A DNA stretch of 64,000 nucleotides from the NCBI RefSeq assembly GCF_004151235.1, contig NZ_JUIV01000004.1, forward strand, positions 248,001-312,000, read 5' to 3'. How positions within the stretch are numbered: the first letter of the stretch is position 1; the number at the start of each line of letters is the position of its first letter. The notes below the pieces were generated by a model. The model was given only the letters and a program-made list of their open reading frames with translations, was not told the origin of the DNA and searched no databases. This stretch comes from Flavobacterium anhuiense. Its GTDB lineage: Bacteria > Bacteroidota > Bacteroidia > Flavobacteriales > Flavobacteriaceae. Below are positions 13,991 through 21,474 of the stretch, in pieces. Both the position numbers and the translations under genes were made by a program.

Positions 13991-14986
13991 ATGAGCGAAA
14001 AGTTAAAATTTGCAGTAATTGGAGGAGGAAGTTGGGCAACGGCAATTGCCAAAATGTTATGTGTGAATCTTTCGGAAATTGCGTGGTATATGCGTAATGA
14101 ATCTGCGATTGAACATCTTCAGAAATACAAACACAATCCTAACTATTTAAGTTCTGTTGAATTTGACACCAACAAACTTAAACTGACAAGCAATATAAAT
14201 GAAGCGATTGAATATGCAGATTATATCATTTTTGCCATTCCATCAGCTTTCTTAGATGCCGAATTAAAAAATATGACGGTTTCTCTAGCCGATAAAATCA
14301 TTTTTTCTGCTATTAAAGGTATCGTTCCAGAAACGAGTTTAATCGTCGGCGAACATTTCCACATTCAATACGACATTCCTTATTACAACATTGGAGTTAT
14401 TACAGGACCTTGCCACGCAGAGGAAGTTGCCTTAGAAAGACTTTCTTACTTAACAATTGCGTGCGGTGATCCAGAAAAAGCTTGTATTGTGGCAAAATCA
14501 CTTTCAGGAAATTACATTAAAGCTAAAATTTCAGACGATATTATCGGAACTGAATACGCTGCAATGCTAAAAAACATTTATTCTATTGCTGCCGGAATTG
14601 CCCACGGTTTAGGTTATGGCGATAACTTCCAGTCGGTTTTAATGAGTAATGCGATTCGCGAAATGAAGAAATTCATTAGAAAAGTGCATAAAATGAAACG
14701 TAACATTAACGATTCGGCTTATCTAGGCGATTTATTGGTTACAGGATATTCTGTTTTCTCAAGAAATAGAATGTTCGGAAATATGATCGGAAAAGGTTAT
14801 ACCGTAAAAAGTGCCATGATGGAAATGAGTATGGTTGCCGAAGGTTATTATGCAACAAAAAGTGCTTATAAACTAAATCAAGGCTACGGTGCCAAAACGC
14901 CAATTATCGATGCTGTTTATGCTGTTCTTTACGAAGGAAAAGATGCTAAAACGGTTTTCAAGAAATTGACTGAGTCTTTGGATTAG
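13991..14986 (+). CDS. gpsA: Glycerol-3-phosphate dehydrogenase [NAD(P)+]
   Basis: GpsA reduces dihydroxyacetone phosphate to glycerol 3-phosphate for phospholipid synthesis. I start it at ATG 13991 (MSEKLKF, 331 residues), because the longer TTG frame from 13970 begins inside the -7 box. Motifs are IGGGSWATAI near 10-19, FSAIKGI near 107, GPCHAEEVALE near 142 and MLKNIYSIAAGIA near 197, where the Lys is catalytic, followed by GDLLVTGYS. It is a single gene with its own promoter and terminator. Confidence 0.95.
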   Translation: MSEKLKFAVIGGGSWATAIAKMLCVNLSEIAWYMRNESAIEHLQKYKHNPNYLSSVEFDTNKLKLTSNINEAIEYADYIIFAIPSAFLDAELKNMTVSLADKIIFSAIKGIVPETSLIVGEHFHIQYDIPYYNIGVITGPCHAEEVALERLSYLTIACGDPEKACIVAKSLSGNYIKAKISDDIIGTEYAAMLKNIYSIAAGIAHGLGYGDNFQSVLMSNAIREMKKFIRKVHKMKRNINDSAYLGDLLVTGYSVFSRNRMFGNMIGKGYTVKSAMMEMSMVAEGYYATKSAYKLNQGYGAKTPIIDAVYAVLYEGKDAKTVFKKLTESLD

Positions 14987-15009
14987 ATTTTTAGTGAGAG
15001 ACAAGTGAA

Positions 15010-15141
15010 AAGAAACAAGAAGCAAGAGTAAAGACTTTTGTTTGATATAAAAAAAGAGCCAAACTGAATTTCAGTCTTGGCTCTTTCTCTTTTATTCTAT
15101 TTAAGTCTCAATATAGTCTTTTCTCTTGCTTCTTGCTTCTT
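15010..15141. repeat. 26-bp imperfect inverted repeat enclosing the gpsA terminator
   Basis: 15010-15035 (AAGAAACAAGAAGCAAGAG...) is an inverse of 15116-15141 with about two mismatches. It brackets the terminator at 15055-15084 on both sides. Confidence 0.6.
15055..15084. terminator. Bidirectional terminator between gpsA and the 15149 gene
   Basis: AGAGCCAA (15055-15062) pairs with TTGGCTCT (15077-15084), with inner ACTG/CAGT pairing, flanked by A-runs and T-runs. It serves both converging genes. Confidence 0.8.
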
Positions 15142-15148
15142 TAAAACT

Positions 15149-15556
15149 CTACTTCACCATAATCCCTTCAACAAACAAAATCGGCACTTCTTCCGTATTG
15201 TTTTCGTCAAGCGAATTGGCTTTAAAAATGAACTTCTTATCGTACAAAGTATTTCCGATGAAGAAAGTTACCATGAATTCGTTATTTAGCGCTAAAAGGC
15301 TCTTTTCTACCAATTCTATCTTTACCACAGAAACTGAAGGAACCTCAACAAATGCATGACGCAGGATCGAAGTTTTTTTCATTTCTCCATCAATAGTTCC
15401 AAATGCTTTTGAAACGACCATAACGCTGTCTAAGTTAAAATCACTGTCATTAACCAAGTATGCGTACCACACTTTTTCCATAAAATCGTCACTCCATTCC
15501 TGCACTGCGGCAAGAAACACGTTTTCTACTTCTGGAATTATTATATCTTTTTTCAT
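15149..15556 (-). CDS. Conserved hypothetical protein (135 aa)
   Basis: I do not recognise a characterised domain. The 135-residue protein is acidic, lacks a signal peptide and transmembrane helix, and starts MKKDIIIPEVENVFLAAVQE. It mixes predicted helices with a strand-rich second half (VPSVSVVKIELV, FMVTFFIGN). Codon use and complete framing fit a real cytoplasmic protein. It lies downstream of pheS on the same strand, separated by an RNA-like element and a hairpin (15571-15607), so it probably has its own transcript. Confidence 0.75.
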   Translation of the reverse strand: MKKDIIIPEVENVFLAAVQEWSDDFMEKVWYAYLVNDSDFNLDSVMVVSKAFGTIDGEMKKTSILRHAFVEVPSVSVVKIELVEKSLLALNNEFMVTFFIGNTLYDKKFIFKANSLDENNTEEVPILFVEGIMVK

Positions 15557-15570
15557 CTATTAAATTTTAA

Positions 15571-15607
15571 AAACCTTTGTCAAAGCCTAAAGCTTCAACA
15601 AAGGTTT
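15571..15607 (-). terminator. Hairpin upstream of the 15149 gene
   Basis: AAACCTTTGT (15571-15580) pairs perfectly with ACAAAGGTTT (15598-15607), loop 17 nt. It lies downstream of pheS on the minus strand and is a probable terminator or leader hairpin. Confidence 0.55.
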
Positions 15608-15635
15608 GTTTATTGTAAAGGTAATTTATAACGTA

Positions 15636-15718
15636 AAGCCCTAGCCCTGATGGAAGCGGCATCCTTTTGTTTTTTTCTTTAAAAAACAAAAGATACAGCG
15701 GACAGCAGGAAACAGCTC
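15636..15718 (-). ncRNA. Flavobacterial structured RNA-like element after pheS (possibly Flavo-1)
   Basis: Directly after the pheS stop, the minus strand reads AGGAGCTGTTTCCTGC, then GCTGTATCTTTTGTTTTTT, an inverse ACAAAAGGATGCCGC, and GCTTCCATCAGGGCT. The combination of a GCTGT...TATCTTTT arm, a variable hairpin and AAAAGGATGCCGCTTCCATC is a recurring intergenic motif in flavobacteria. I think it corresponds to the Flavo-1 class of conserved RNA, but I am not certain of the match. Confidence 0.5.
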
Positions 15719-16738
15719 CTAAATATTAGCTTTAAATTGCTCTAAGAAACGAACATCATTTTCGTAGAACATACGAATATCTCCAATTTGGTATAAAAGC
15801 ATTGCAATACGCTCTACTCCCATTCCGAAAGCAAATCCGTTGTATTCATCTGGATTGATATCACAGTTTTTTAGAACGTTTGGATCTACCATTCCGCAAC
15901 CTCCAATTTCTAACCAGCCTGTTCCTTTTGTGATACGGTAATCGGTTTCTGTTTTTAGTCCCCAATAAATATCAATTTCGGCACTTGGCTCTGTAAATGG
16001 GAAATATGATGGACGAAGACGAATCTTAGATTTTCCGAACATTTCTTTTGTGAAATAAAGTAATGTCTGCTTCAAATCAGCGAAAGAAACATCTTTGTCA
16101 ATATATAATCCTTCCACTTGATGGAAAATACAGTGTGAACGAGATGAAATTGCTTCGTTACGGAAAACGCGTCCTGGAGAAATCGTACGGATTGGCGGTT
16201 TATGATTTTCCATATAACGCACCTGAACAGATGATGTATGCGTACGCAACAACACATCAGGATTCGTCTGAATGAAAAACGTATCTTGCATATCACGCGC
16301 TGGGTGATATTCTGGCAAGTTCAATGCTGTAAAGTTATGCCAGTCGTCTTCGATTTCTGGACCTTCAGAAACGTTGAATCCGATATTAGCAAAAATATCT
16401 ATAATCTGATTTTTAACGATAGAAATTGGGTGGCGCGAACCAATAATTACTGGTTCTGCAGCACGCGTTAAATCTCCAAAAACTCCTTTAGACTCTTCTT
16501 TGCTTTCAAGCTCTTCCTGAATCTGCTTTACTTTTTCTTCAGCAACCGCTTTTAAAGTATTGATTACTTGTCCGAAATCTTTTTTCTGGTCGTTTGGAAT
16601 ATTTTTAAATTCAGTAAAAAGTTCTTTAAGCAAACCTTTACTTCCTAAATATTTAATACGGAATTGTTCTAACGATTCTTTATTTTTCTCATTAAAGGCT
16701 TTAGCTTCCTCTATGTGCTGTTTTATCTTATCTATCAT
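15719..16738 (-). CDS. pheS: Phenylalanine--tRNA ligase alpha subunit
   Basis: PheS is the catalytic subunit of the alpha2-beta2 phenylalanyl-tRNA synthetase. The 339 residues include the N-terminal coiled coil (about 1-90), the class II motif 2 region around PGRVFRNEAIS (about 187-197) and motif 3 in FGMGVERIAMLLYQIGDIR near 313-331. Its partner pheT is not adjacent, which is common in Bacteroidota. A -7 box TAAATTTG lies at 16761-16768, giving a short leader. Confidence 0.96.
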   Translation of the reverse strand: MIDKIKQHIEEAKAFNEKNKESLEQFRIKYLGSKGLLKELFTEFKNIPNDQKKDFGQVINTLKAVAEEKVKQIQEELESKEESKGVFGDLTRAAEPVIIGSRHPISIVKNQIIDIFANIGFNVSEGPEIEDDWHNFTALNLPEYHPARDMQDTFFIQTNPDVLLRTHTSSVQVRYMENHKPPIRTISPGRVFRNEAISSRSHCIFHQVEGLYIDKDVSFADLKQTLLYFTKEMFGKSKIRLRPSYFPFTEPSAEIDIYWGLKTETDYRITKGTGWLEIGGCGMVDPNVLKNCDINPDEYNGFAFGMGVERIAMLLYQIGDIRMFYENDVRFLEQFKANI

Positions 16739-16760
16739 TTTCCTTCGATAATTGAGAGTA

Positions 16761-16768
16761 CAAATTTA
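16761..16768 (-). promoter_or_regulatory. -7 box of pheS
   Basis: TAAATTTG on the minus strand, 22 nt upstream of the pheS ATG, matches TAnnTTTG. Confidence 0.5.
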
Positions 16769-16822
16769 GTGTTTTTAGTTGAAAGTGTGCGGTCTCAGTC
16801 GCAGTTTTAGATTTTCTGCAAA

Positions 16823-17350
16823 TTATTTTATCAGATTTAACTTTTCTTCAACTTGTTTAATCTTTAGATGCCAATAATCTAAACCTTCCTGATTGGTTAC
16901 TGTTTCCTTTCTAAAATTCGAAGAAATTCGATTTAATTCATGCCAGTTTTTATTCGAATCCCTTTCTTTTTCCTGTTTTGTAGCAGGTTCAACTCTGGTG
17001 CGCCAAAAATCCATATTTTTAAAATAGGTCTTTTTTATGCCTTCAAAATATTCAATTAATTTTTCTTTTGAATTCGGAATATACCCTGGTCCGCTGCAAC
17101 CGCAAGAGTGAAATGTAATACCAACAGTAAACAAACTTTTGATATGCTCCCACTTTTTGACATCGTCTTTTTTAGGCGATTCAAAATCAAGCCCCATATT
17201 GGCCATTAATTCTCCACATTGCGGACATTTGGCTTCAAAAACTGATGCTTCTCCTTTTTTTATATCCACCATCAATCTTCTTTTAAAAGTCTTTCGACAA
17301 TTAAAACAAGCATAATGAGGTTTATAGGATGTCATTGCGTATCTGCACAT
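16823..17350 (-). CDS. Hypothetical zinc-ribbon protein
   Basis: The 175-residue protein has two CxxC pairs (CFNC at about 14-17 and CPQC at about 38-41) that form a likely zinc ribbon. A further Cys-rich SCGCSGPGY lies at about 77-85, and the C-terminal half is charged and predicted helical (WHELNRISSNFRKE, WHLKIKQVEEKL). I do not recognise the family beyond a conserved Bacteroidota hypothetical. Nucleic-acid or protein binding is a guess from the zinc ribbon. It is 68 bp downstream of the 17419 gene and probably cotranscribed. Confidence 0.75.
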   Translation of the reverse strand: MCRYAMTSYKPHYACFNCRKTFKRRLMVDIKKGEASVFEAKCPQCGELMANMGLDFESPKKDDVKKWEHIKSLFTVGITFHSCGCSGPGYIPNSKEKLIEYFEGIKKTYFKNMDFWRTRVEPATKQEKERDSNKNWHELNRISSNFRKETVTNQEGLDYWHLKIKQVEEKLNLIK

Positions 17351-17418
17351 TTTATTTAGTTTTCAGTATTCAGTCGCAGTCGCAGTCCAAATTGCAAACT
17401 GAGACTGTAAACTGGACT

Positions 17419-17775
17419 CTACTCAATAAGTTTTCTTTCCAAAAAATAATTTACAATTGCTTCTTTCATTAAAACAGATTGTTCACCCGCTTTTAACGGT
17501 GGCAATTGCTCTTTTATTTTGTAGTGTGGCCAGCCTTCGCTATCAAAAAAATCAAATTCGTAATAACCATAAGGTTCTAACAATCTGCAAATGGCAATAT
17601 GCATTAGATTTAATTTTTCGTCTTTCTTAAATTGACGATGCACTTTTCCGAGTTCCTGAACTCCAATTAGGTAAATTATGGCATCCAAATCTAAGTCTTC
17701 ACCTTGCGAAAACTGATTTGAAAGCATATCGACGAGCTTTTCCCATCGCTCTTTTAACTGTATATCTCTAGACAT
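17419..17775 (-). CDS. Conserved hypothetical protein (118 aa)
   Basis: A soluble, acidic 118-residue protein beginning MSRDIQLKERWEKLVDML, mostly predicted helix, with the conserved-looking centre LDAIIYLIGVQELGKVHR and the aromatic patch YGYYEFDFFDSEGWPHYK. There is no signal peptide, membrane segment or catalytic motif I can name. It looks like a conserved Bacteroidota protein of unknown function, in one unit with the zinc-ribbon gene that follows. Confidence 0.75.
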   Translation of the reverse strand: MSRDIQLKERWEKLVDMLSNQFSQGEDLDLDAIIYLIGVQELGKVHRQFKKDEKLNLMHIAICRLLEPYGYYEFDFFDSEGWPHYKIKEQLPPLKAGEQSVLMKEAIVNYFLERKLIE

Positions 17776-17985
17776 TTAATTTATGATTTTTGATTGTAGA
17801 TTTTAGATTACTGATGTAAAAAAACAATTCTGAGGGGGCAGAATCGCAATCTAACTCTAAATTTTGAATTGCAAAGATACAGAGTTCAATACATTGCACC
17901 TAAAAAAATAAACACATACCAAAAGAGCACTACAAAAAACCTCTGAACCTTTGCCTCTCTGCGCCTTTGAACCTTAAAAAAAACA

Positions 17986-17993
17986 TATCTTTG
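17986..17993 (+). promoter_or_regulatory. -7 box of the cvpA-family gene
   Basis: TATCTTTG followed by CGCC, 25 nt upstream of the ATG at 18019. A TTG at 17967-17969 lies 16 bp upstream, slightly short of the usual spacing. Confidence 0.55.
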
Positions 17994-18018
17994 CGCCTTT
18001 ATTAAACACCCGTAAATC

Positions 18019-18564
18019 ATGAGTTTTTTTGATATTATTGTAGCCACACTTTTAGGATACAGTCTGTATAAAGGCATTAAAAACGGACTTTTTGTAGAAG
18101 TTGTCTCTTTTATTTCCCTATTATTGGGAATTTATCTTGCCATTAAATTTTCTTCATTAATGACAGGAATGATTTCAAAACACGTTTCTTGGAATCCAAC
18201 CAATATTCAAATTACAGCTTTTATTTTGACTTTTATTCTGGTCGTTATTGGCGTTTATTTCTTAGCGAAAATTTTAACCGGAATTGCCGATTTTGCCATG
18301 TTAGGCTGGATGAACAAACTCGGAGGCGGTTTTTTCAGGGTTTTAAAAACTATTCTGATTCTGAGTATTTTTATCGCTCTTTTTGAAAAAATCAATTTCA
18401 ATAATACATTCGCTAAAAAAGAAACTTTAGATAATTTTATTTTTTATAATCCTGTCAAAAAAGTGGCTGCTTTTGTTTATCCGTCCATTGAAAAATGGTA
18501 CGAGACTTTTAAAAAGGAACATTCTGAGAAACCAGAAGAAGAAAAAGAACAGACAGAGAATTAA
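18019..18564 (+). CDS. CvpA-family inner-membrane protein
   Basis: The 181-residue protein has four hydrophobic segments (about 5-20, 26-44, 62-85, 102-122) and the CvpA-like start FDIIVATLLGYSLYKGIKNG. The C-terminal tail is charged (HSEKPEEEKEQ). CvpA proteins support colicin V production in E. coli and envelope homeostasis elsewhere; their molecular activity is not settled. It is a single gene between a -7 box and a hairpin terminator. Confidence 0.87.
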   Translation: MSFFDIIVATLLGYSLYKGIKNGLFVEVVSFISLLLGIYLAIKFSSLMTGMISKHVSWNPTNIQITAFILTFILVVIGVYFLAKILTGIADFAMLGWMNKLGGGFFRVLKTILILSIFIALFEKINFNNTFAKKETLDNFIFYNPVKKVAAFVYPSIEKWYETFKKEHSEKPEEEKEQTEN

Positions 18565-18584
18565 TAGCTAGATCGTTTAGAATT

Positions 18585-18617
18585 AAACCCGACAGGTTTT
18601 TGAAACCTGTCGGGTTT
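18585..18617 (+). terminator. Terminator of the cvpA-family gene
   Basis: AAACCCGACAGGTTT (18585-18599) pairs perfectly with AAACCTGTCGGGTTT (18603-18617). The ACAGGTTT...AAACCTGT core is shared with the paired hairpins inside the polysaccharide locus. Confidence 0.8.
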
Positions 18618-18625
18618 GTTATTAA

Positions 18626-18787
18626 AAGCTTCAGAGAAGCTAAATATTTATAGAAATTAAATCACGCAAATGTAAAAAAGCTCCAGCGGAGCGACATATA
18701 AGATTGCGAAAAACTATATGTCGCTCCGCTGGAGCTCTATATTGTAAATGTCTATTTTTCTATAAATTTTTCGCTTCTCCGAAGCTT
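18626..18787. repeat. 162-bp nested palindrome (AGCTCCAGCGGAGCGACATAT element)
   Basis: Inner 22-bp arms at 18679-18700 and 18715-18736 are perfectly complementary with a 14-nt loop. Outer arms (18626-18660 and 18756-18787, AAGCTTC...GAAGCTT) are concentric and imperfect. It follows the last gene of the polysaccharide locus and is probably its terminator as well as a dispersed repeat. Confidence 0.8.
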
Positions 18788-18813
18788 ACCTAACTATAAT
18801 TAAAATATTGTTT

Positions 18814-21210
18814 TTAAATATTGATTTCTATGCTTTCTCCTTTCTTCAAAACAATTTCTTTTTTATAATCACCTAAAACTAAAGTTGTTTTTCCTCCTGT
18901 TTTAGAAGAGATTACAGCGTGTGTTATATTTTTATTATTCCAATTCATTTCGATTTCAAAACCTCCTCTCGCACAAATTCCTTTTACAGAACCCTCTGAC
19001 CACGCATCTGGCAAAGCAGGAAGTAATCTAATTTCATTTTCATCAGACTGAACTAACATTTCGGCAACGGCAGCTGCACCACCAAAATTACCATCAATTT
19101 GAAACGGCGGATGCGCGTCAAATAAATTCGGATACGTTCCTCCGCCTCTTCTTGGTTTTTCCGTTTTCTTTCCGTCAGGATCTACGTAACGTAATAATTC
19201 ACGATACATTTTATATGCACGATTTCCATCCCAAAGTCTGGCCCAGAGATTAATTCTCCAGCCTTTTGACCAGCCAGTGGTTTCGTCGCCTTTTATTTCT
19301 AAAGTTTTCTTAGAAGCTTCGGCAAGTTCAGGCGTTTTTAAAGGCGTAATATGATCGCCCGGAAAAAGTCCGAATAAATGCGATTGATGACGATGTTTCG
19401 GATCATTATCTTCCCAATCAAAATACCATTCCTGCAGATTTCCTTTTTTTCCAATTTGATATGGATGCAGTTTTGAAAGTGCTGTTTCTAATTTATTTCT
19501 GAAATCAGCATCAGTATTCAGCACTTTTGAAGCTTTAATCGTTTTATCAAAACATTCGCGAATCATAGCCAAATCAGCAGTTCCGCCATATAATGTTGCG
19601 CCCACAAATCCGTCAGTCAATTTATATTGATTTTCTGGAGAAGTTGATGGTGAAGTAATTAAACTTCCGTTTTTATCGGTTATCAACCAGCCTAAACAAA
19701 ATTCGGCCGCGCCTTTCATTAACGGATAACCTTCTTTTTTCAAATAGGATAAATCTTGTGTAAAAGTATAATGTTCCCAAATATGAGTGCTCAGCCAAGC
19801 TTGTGCCATTGGCCAGCAAGCCCACATTGGATCTTCTTTTCCAAATTGTCCAACCGGATTGGTCATTGCCCAAATATCAGAATTGTGCGCCGCAGCCCAG
19901 CCTTTATCTACTCCGTAAAAAGTTTTGGCAGTAACTTTTCCTGTTACCGAAAGGTTTTTAATGAAACTCAAAAGGGACGAATGCATTTCAGAAAGATTGG
20001 TATTTTCTGCCAGCCAGTAATTTTCTTCCAGATTGATATTCATCGTATAATTACTGCTCCAAGGCGGATTCACATACGGATTCCAAAGTCCTTGCAAATT
20101 GGCTGGAACGCCCAAAGTTCTTGATGAACTGATTAATAAATATCGTCCGAAATTGAAATATAAAATTTCTAGATTTTTATCTTCTTTTCCGTCCGCATAA
20201 CGCAATAAACGTTCGTCTGTTGGCAAATCTGGAGCGGTTGTTTTTCCTAAATCTAAATTGACGCGATTGAAGAATTTTTGATAATCGACAATGTGAGATT
20301 CTTTTAATTTATCGAATGCTTTTGCGTAAGCATTATTCAAATTCTGCAAAGCAATTGAAACGTCATCTAAACCTTCTGACGCTGGATTTTTGTCGAAACC
20401 ATTAAAACTGGTTGCAACAGAAACAAAAATTATAGCTTCAGTTGCATCTGTTAAAGTCAACGATTCTCTTGAACTCGTGATCTTCCCGTCGGTTTTTTTG
20501 ATTTGTACTAAACCTGTAAATCTTGTACCTCTTTCTTTTAAACTTAAATATTTTTGAGGAACATTATATCCAGCATTTTCATGAATTGGAGCAGAACCTC
20601 TCAACACCAAAATATTATTTCGTACTTCAACATTAGATTGTAAAAGACTTTTTAAATTAATATCAAAATTCAAAGCTCCTTTTTGATCGGCGGTTAATTT
20701 GATAATCATGATCTTATCTGGAGCTGAAACAAAATATTCTCGGGTATATTTAATACCCGCCATTTCGTAACTTACTTTAGAAATGGCATTCGAAAGATCC
20801 AATTCACGATGGTAGTTTACTGCTTTTCCTTTTTCTGAATTATTGATTTCTAATGTTCCTAAAGGCGCATAAGATTCGGAATTTTTACCCTGAACTTTTT
20901 TATTGAGTTCTTCGGCCAGTTTGTAGTTTTCTTTTTGTAAAGCTTCACGAATTGCGGGAATGTTTTTATAAGCTTCCGGACTCATATTCGCATTTACGGG
21001 TTCACCCGACCAAAGCGTAATATCGTTCAGATAAATTTTATCTGAATTGGCGCCTCCAAAAACGGTCGCTCCCATTTTTCCGTTTCCTAAAACCAAGCTT
21101 TCTTCAAAGAATTCTGCGGGTTGTTTGTACCATAAAACATTTTTGGATTGCGCCGAAATATTTGTGTAACAAGACGTGAGAAGTAAGATGAAAAATATTT
21201 TTTTTATCAT
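18814..21210 (-). CDS. GH95 alpha-L-fucosidase/alpha-L-galactosidase
   Basis: The 798-residue protein has an N-terminal signal and the GH95 layout, starting with LWYKQPAEFFEESLVLGNGKM. Family catalytic features are visible: the Asn-bearing MNINLEENYW near 390, the acid Glu in SPSTSPEN near 530, and the Asp in HPPFQIDGNFGG near 700. GH95 enzymes remove terminal alpha-1,2-L-fucose (or L-galactose) from xyloglucan side chains by inversion. It is the last gene of the locus. A Cys at position 14 could make it a lipoprotein, but cleavage after NISA is as likely, which would leave it periplasmic. Confidence 0.9.
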   Translation of the reverse strand: MIKKIFFILLLTSCYTNISAQSKNVLWYKQPAEFFEESLVLGNGKMGATVFGGANSDKIYLNDITLWSGEPVNANMSPEAYKNIPAIREALQKENYKLAEELNKKVQGKNSESYAPLGTLEINNSEKGKAVNYHRELDLSNAISKVSYEMAGIKYTREYFVSAPDKIMIIKLTADQKGALNFDINLKSLLQSNVEVRNNILVLRGSAPIHENAGYNVPQKYLSLKERGTRFTGLVQIKKTDGKITSSRESLTLTDATEAIIFVSVATSFNGFDKNPASEGLDDVSIALQNLNNAYAKAFDKLKESHIVDYQKFFNRVNLDLGKTTAPDLPTDERLLRYADGKEDKNLEILYFNFGRYLLISSSRTLGVPANLQGLWNPYVNPPWSSNYTMNINLEENYWLAENTNLSEMHSSLLSFIKNLSVTGKVTAKTFYGVDKGWAAAHNSDIWAMTNPVGQFGKEDPMWACWPMAQAWLSTHIWEHYTFTQDLSYLKKEGYPLMKGAAEFCLGWLITDKNGSLITSPSTSPENQYKLTDGFVGATLYGGTADLAMIRECFDKTIKASKVLNTDADFRNKLETALSKLHPYQIGKKGNLQEWYFDWEDNDPKHRHQSHLFGLFPGDHITPLKTPELAEASKKTLEIKGDETTGWSKGWRINLWARLWDGNRAYKMYRELLRYVDPDGKKTEKPRRGGGTYPNLFDAHPPFQIDGNFGGAAAVAEMLVQSDENEIRLLPALPDAWSEGSVKGICARGGFEIEMNWNNKNITHAVISSKTGGKTTLVLGDYKKEIVLKKGESIEINI

Positions 21211-21224
21211 ATTGTGTTATCTTA

Positions 21225-21325
21225 TATCCTAACAGGTTTCCAAAACCTGTTAGGTATTTATTGAATTCTAAAACTAATAAAAAATCTATGTGATACCTAA
21301 CAGGTTTTGGAAACCTGTTAGGATA
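21225..21325. repeat. Paired-hairpin element, copy A (CE20/GH95 gap)
   Basis: Two 27-bp hairpins, 21228-21254 and 21296-21322, each CCTAACAGGTTT-loop-AAACCTGTTAGG, are exact inverses of one another, flanked by TATCC/GGATA. Related copies occur at 29039-29155 and 33911-34005. Confidence 0.85.
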
Positions 21326-21344
21326 AAAACCTATAATCAATCAG

Positions 21345-21433
21345 ATGTTCCTACGGAACATTATTATGGGACGCTTATTTTTTATCAACGGATTTCATCC
21401 GTTGCTACCGATGAAATGTTCCTAACGGAACAT
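21345..21433. repeat. Triple-hairpin repeat in the CE20/GH95 gap
   Basis: Three palindromes in a row: ATGTTCC-TAC-GGAACAT (21345-21361), CAACGGAT-TTC-ATCCGTTG (21386-21404), ATGTTCC-TAAC-GGAACAT (21416-21433). The first and third are copies. The stretch 21405-21424 also occurs at 7156-7175. Confidence 0.8.
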
Positions 21434-21474
21434 CTATTGTTACGTTTTATTGGCTCTTTACTAAGAACTAATAA

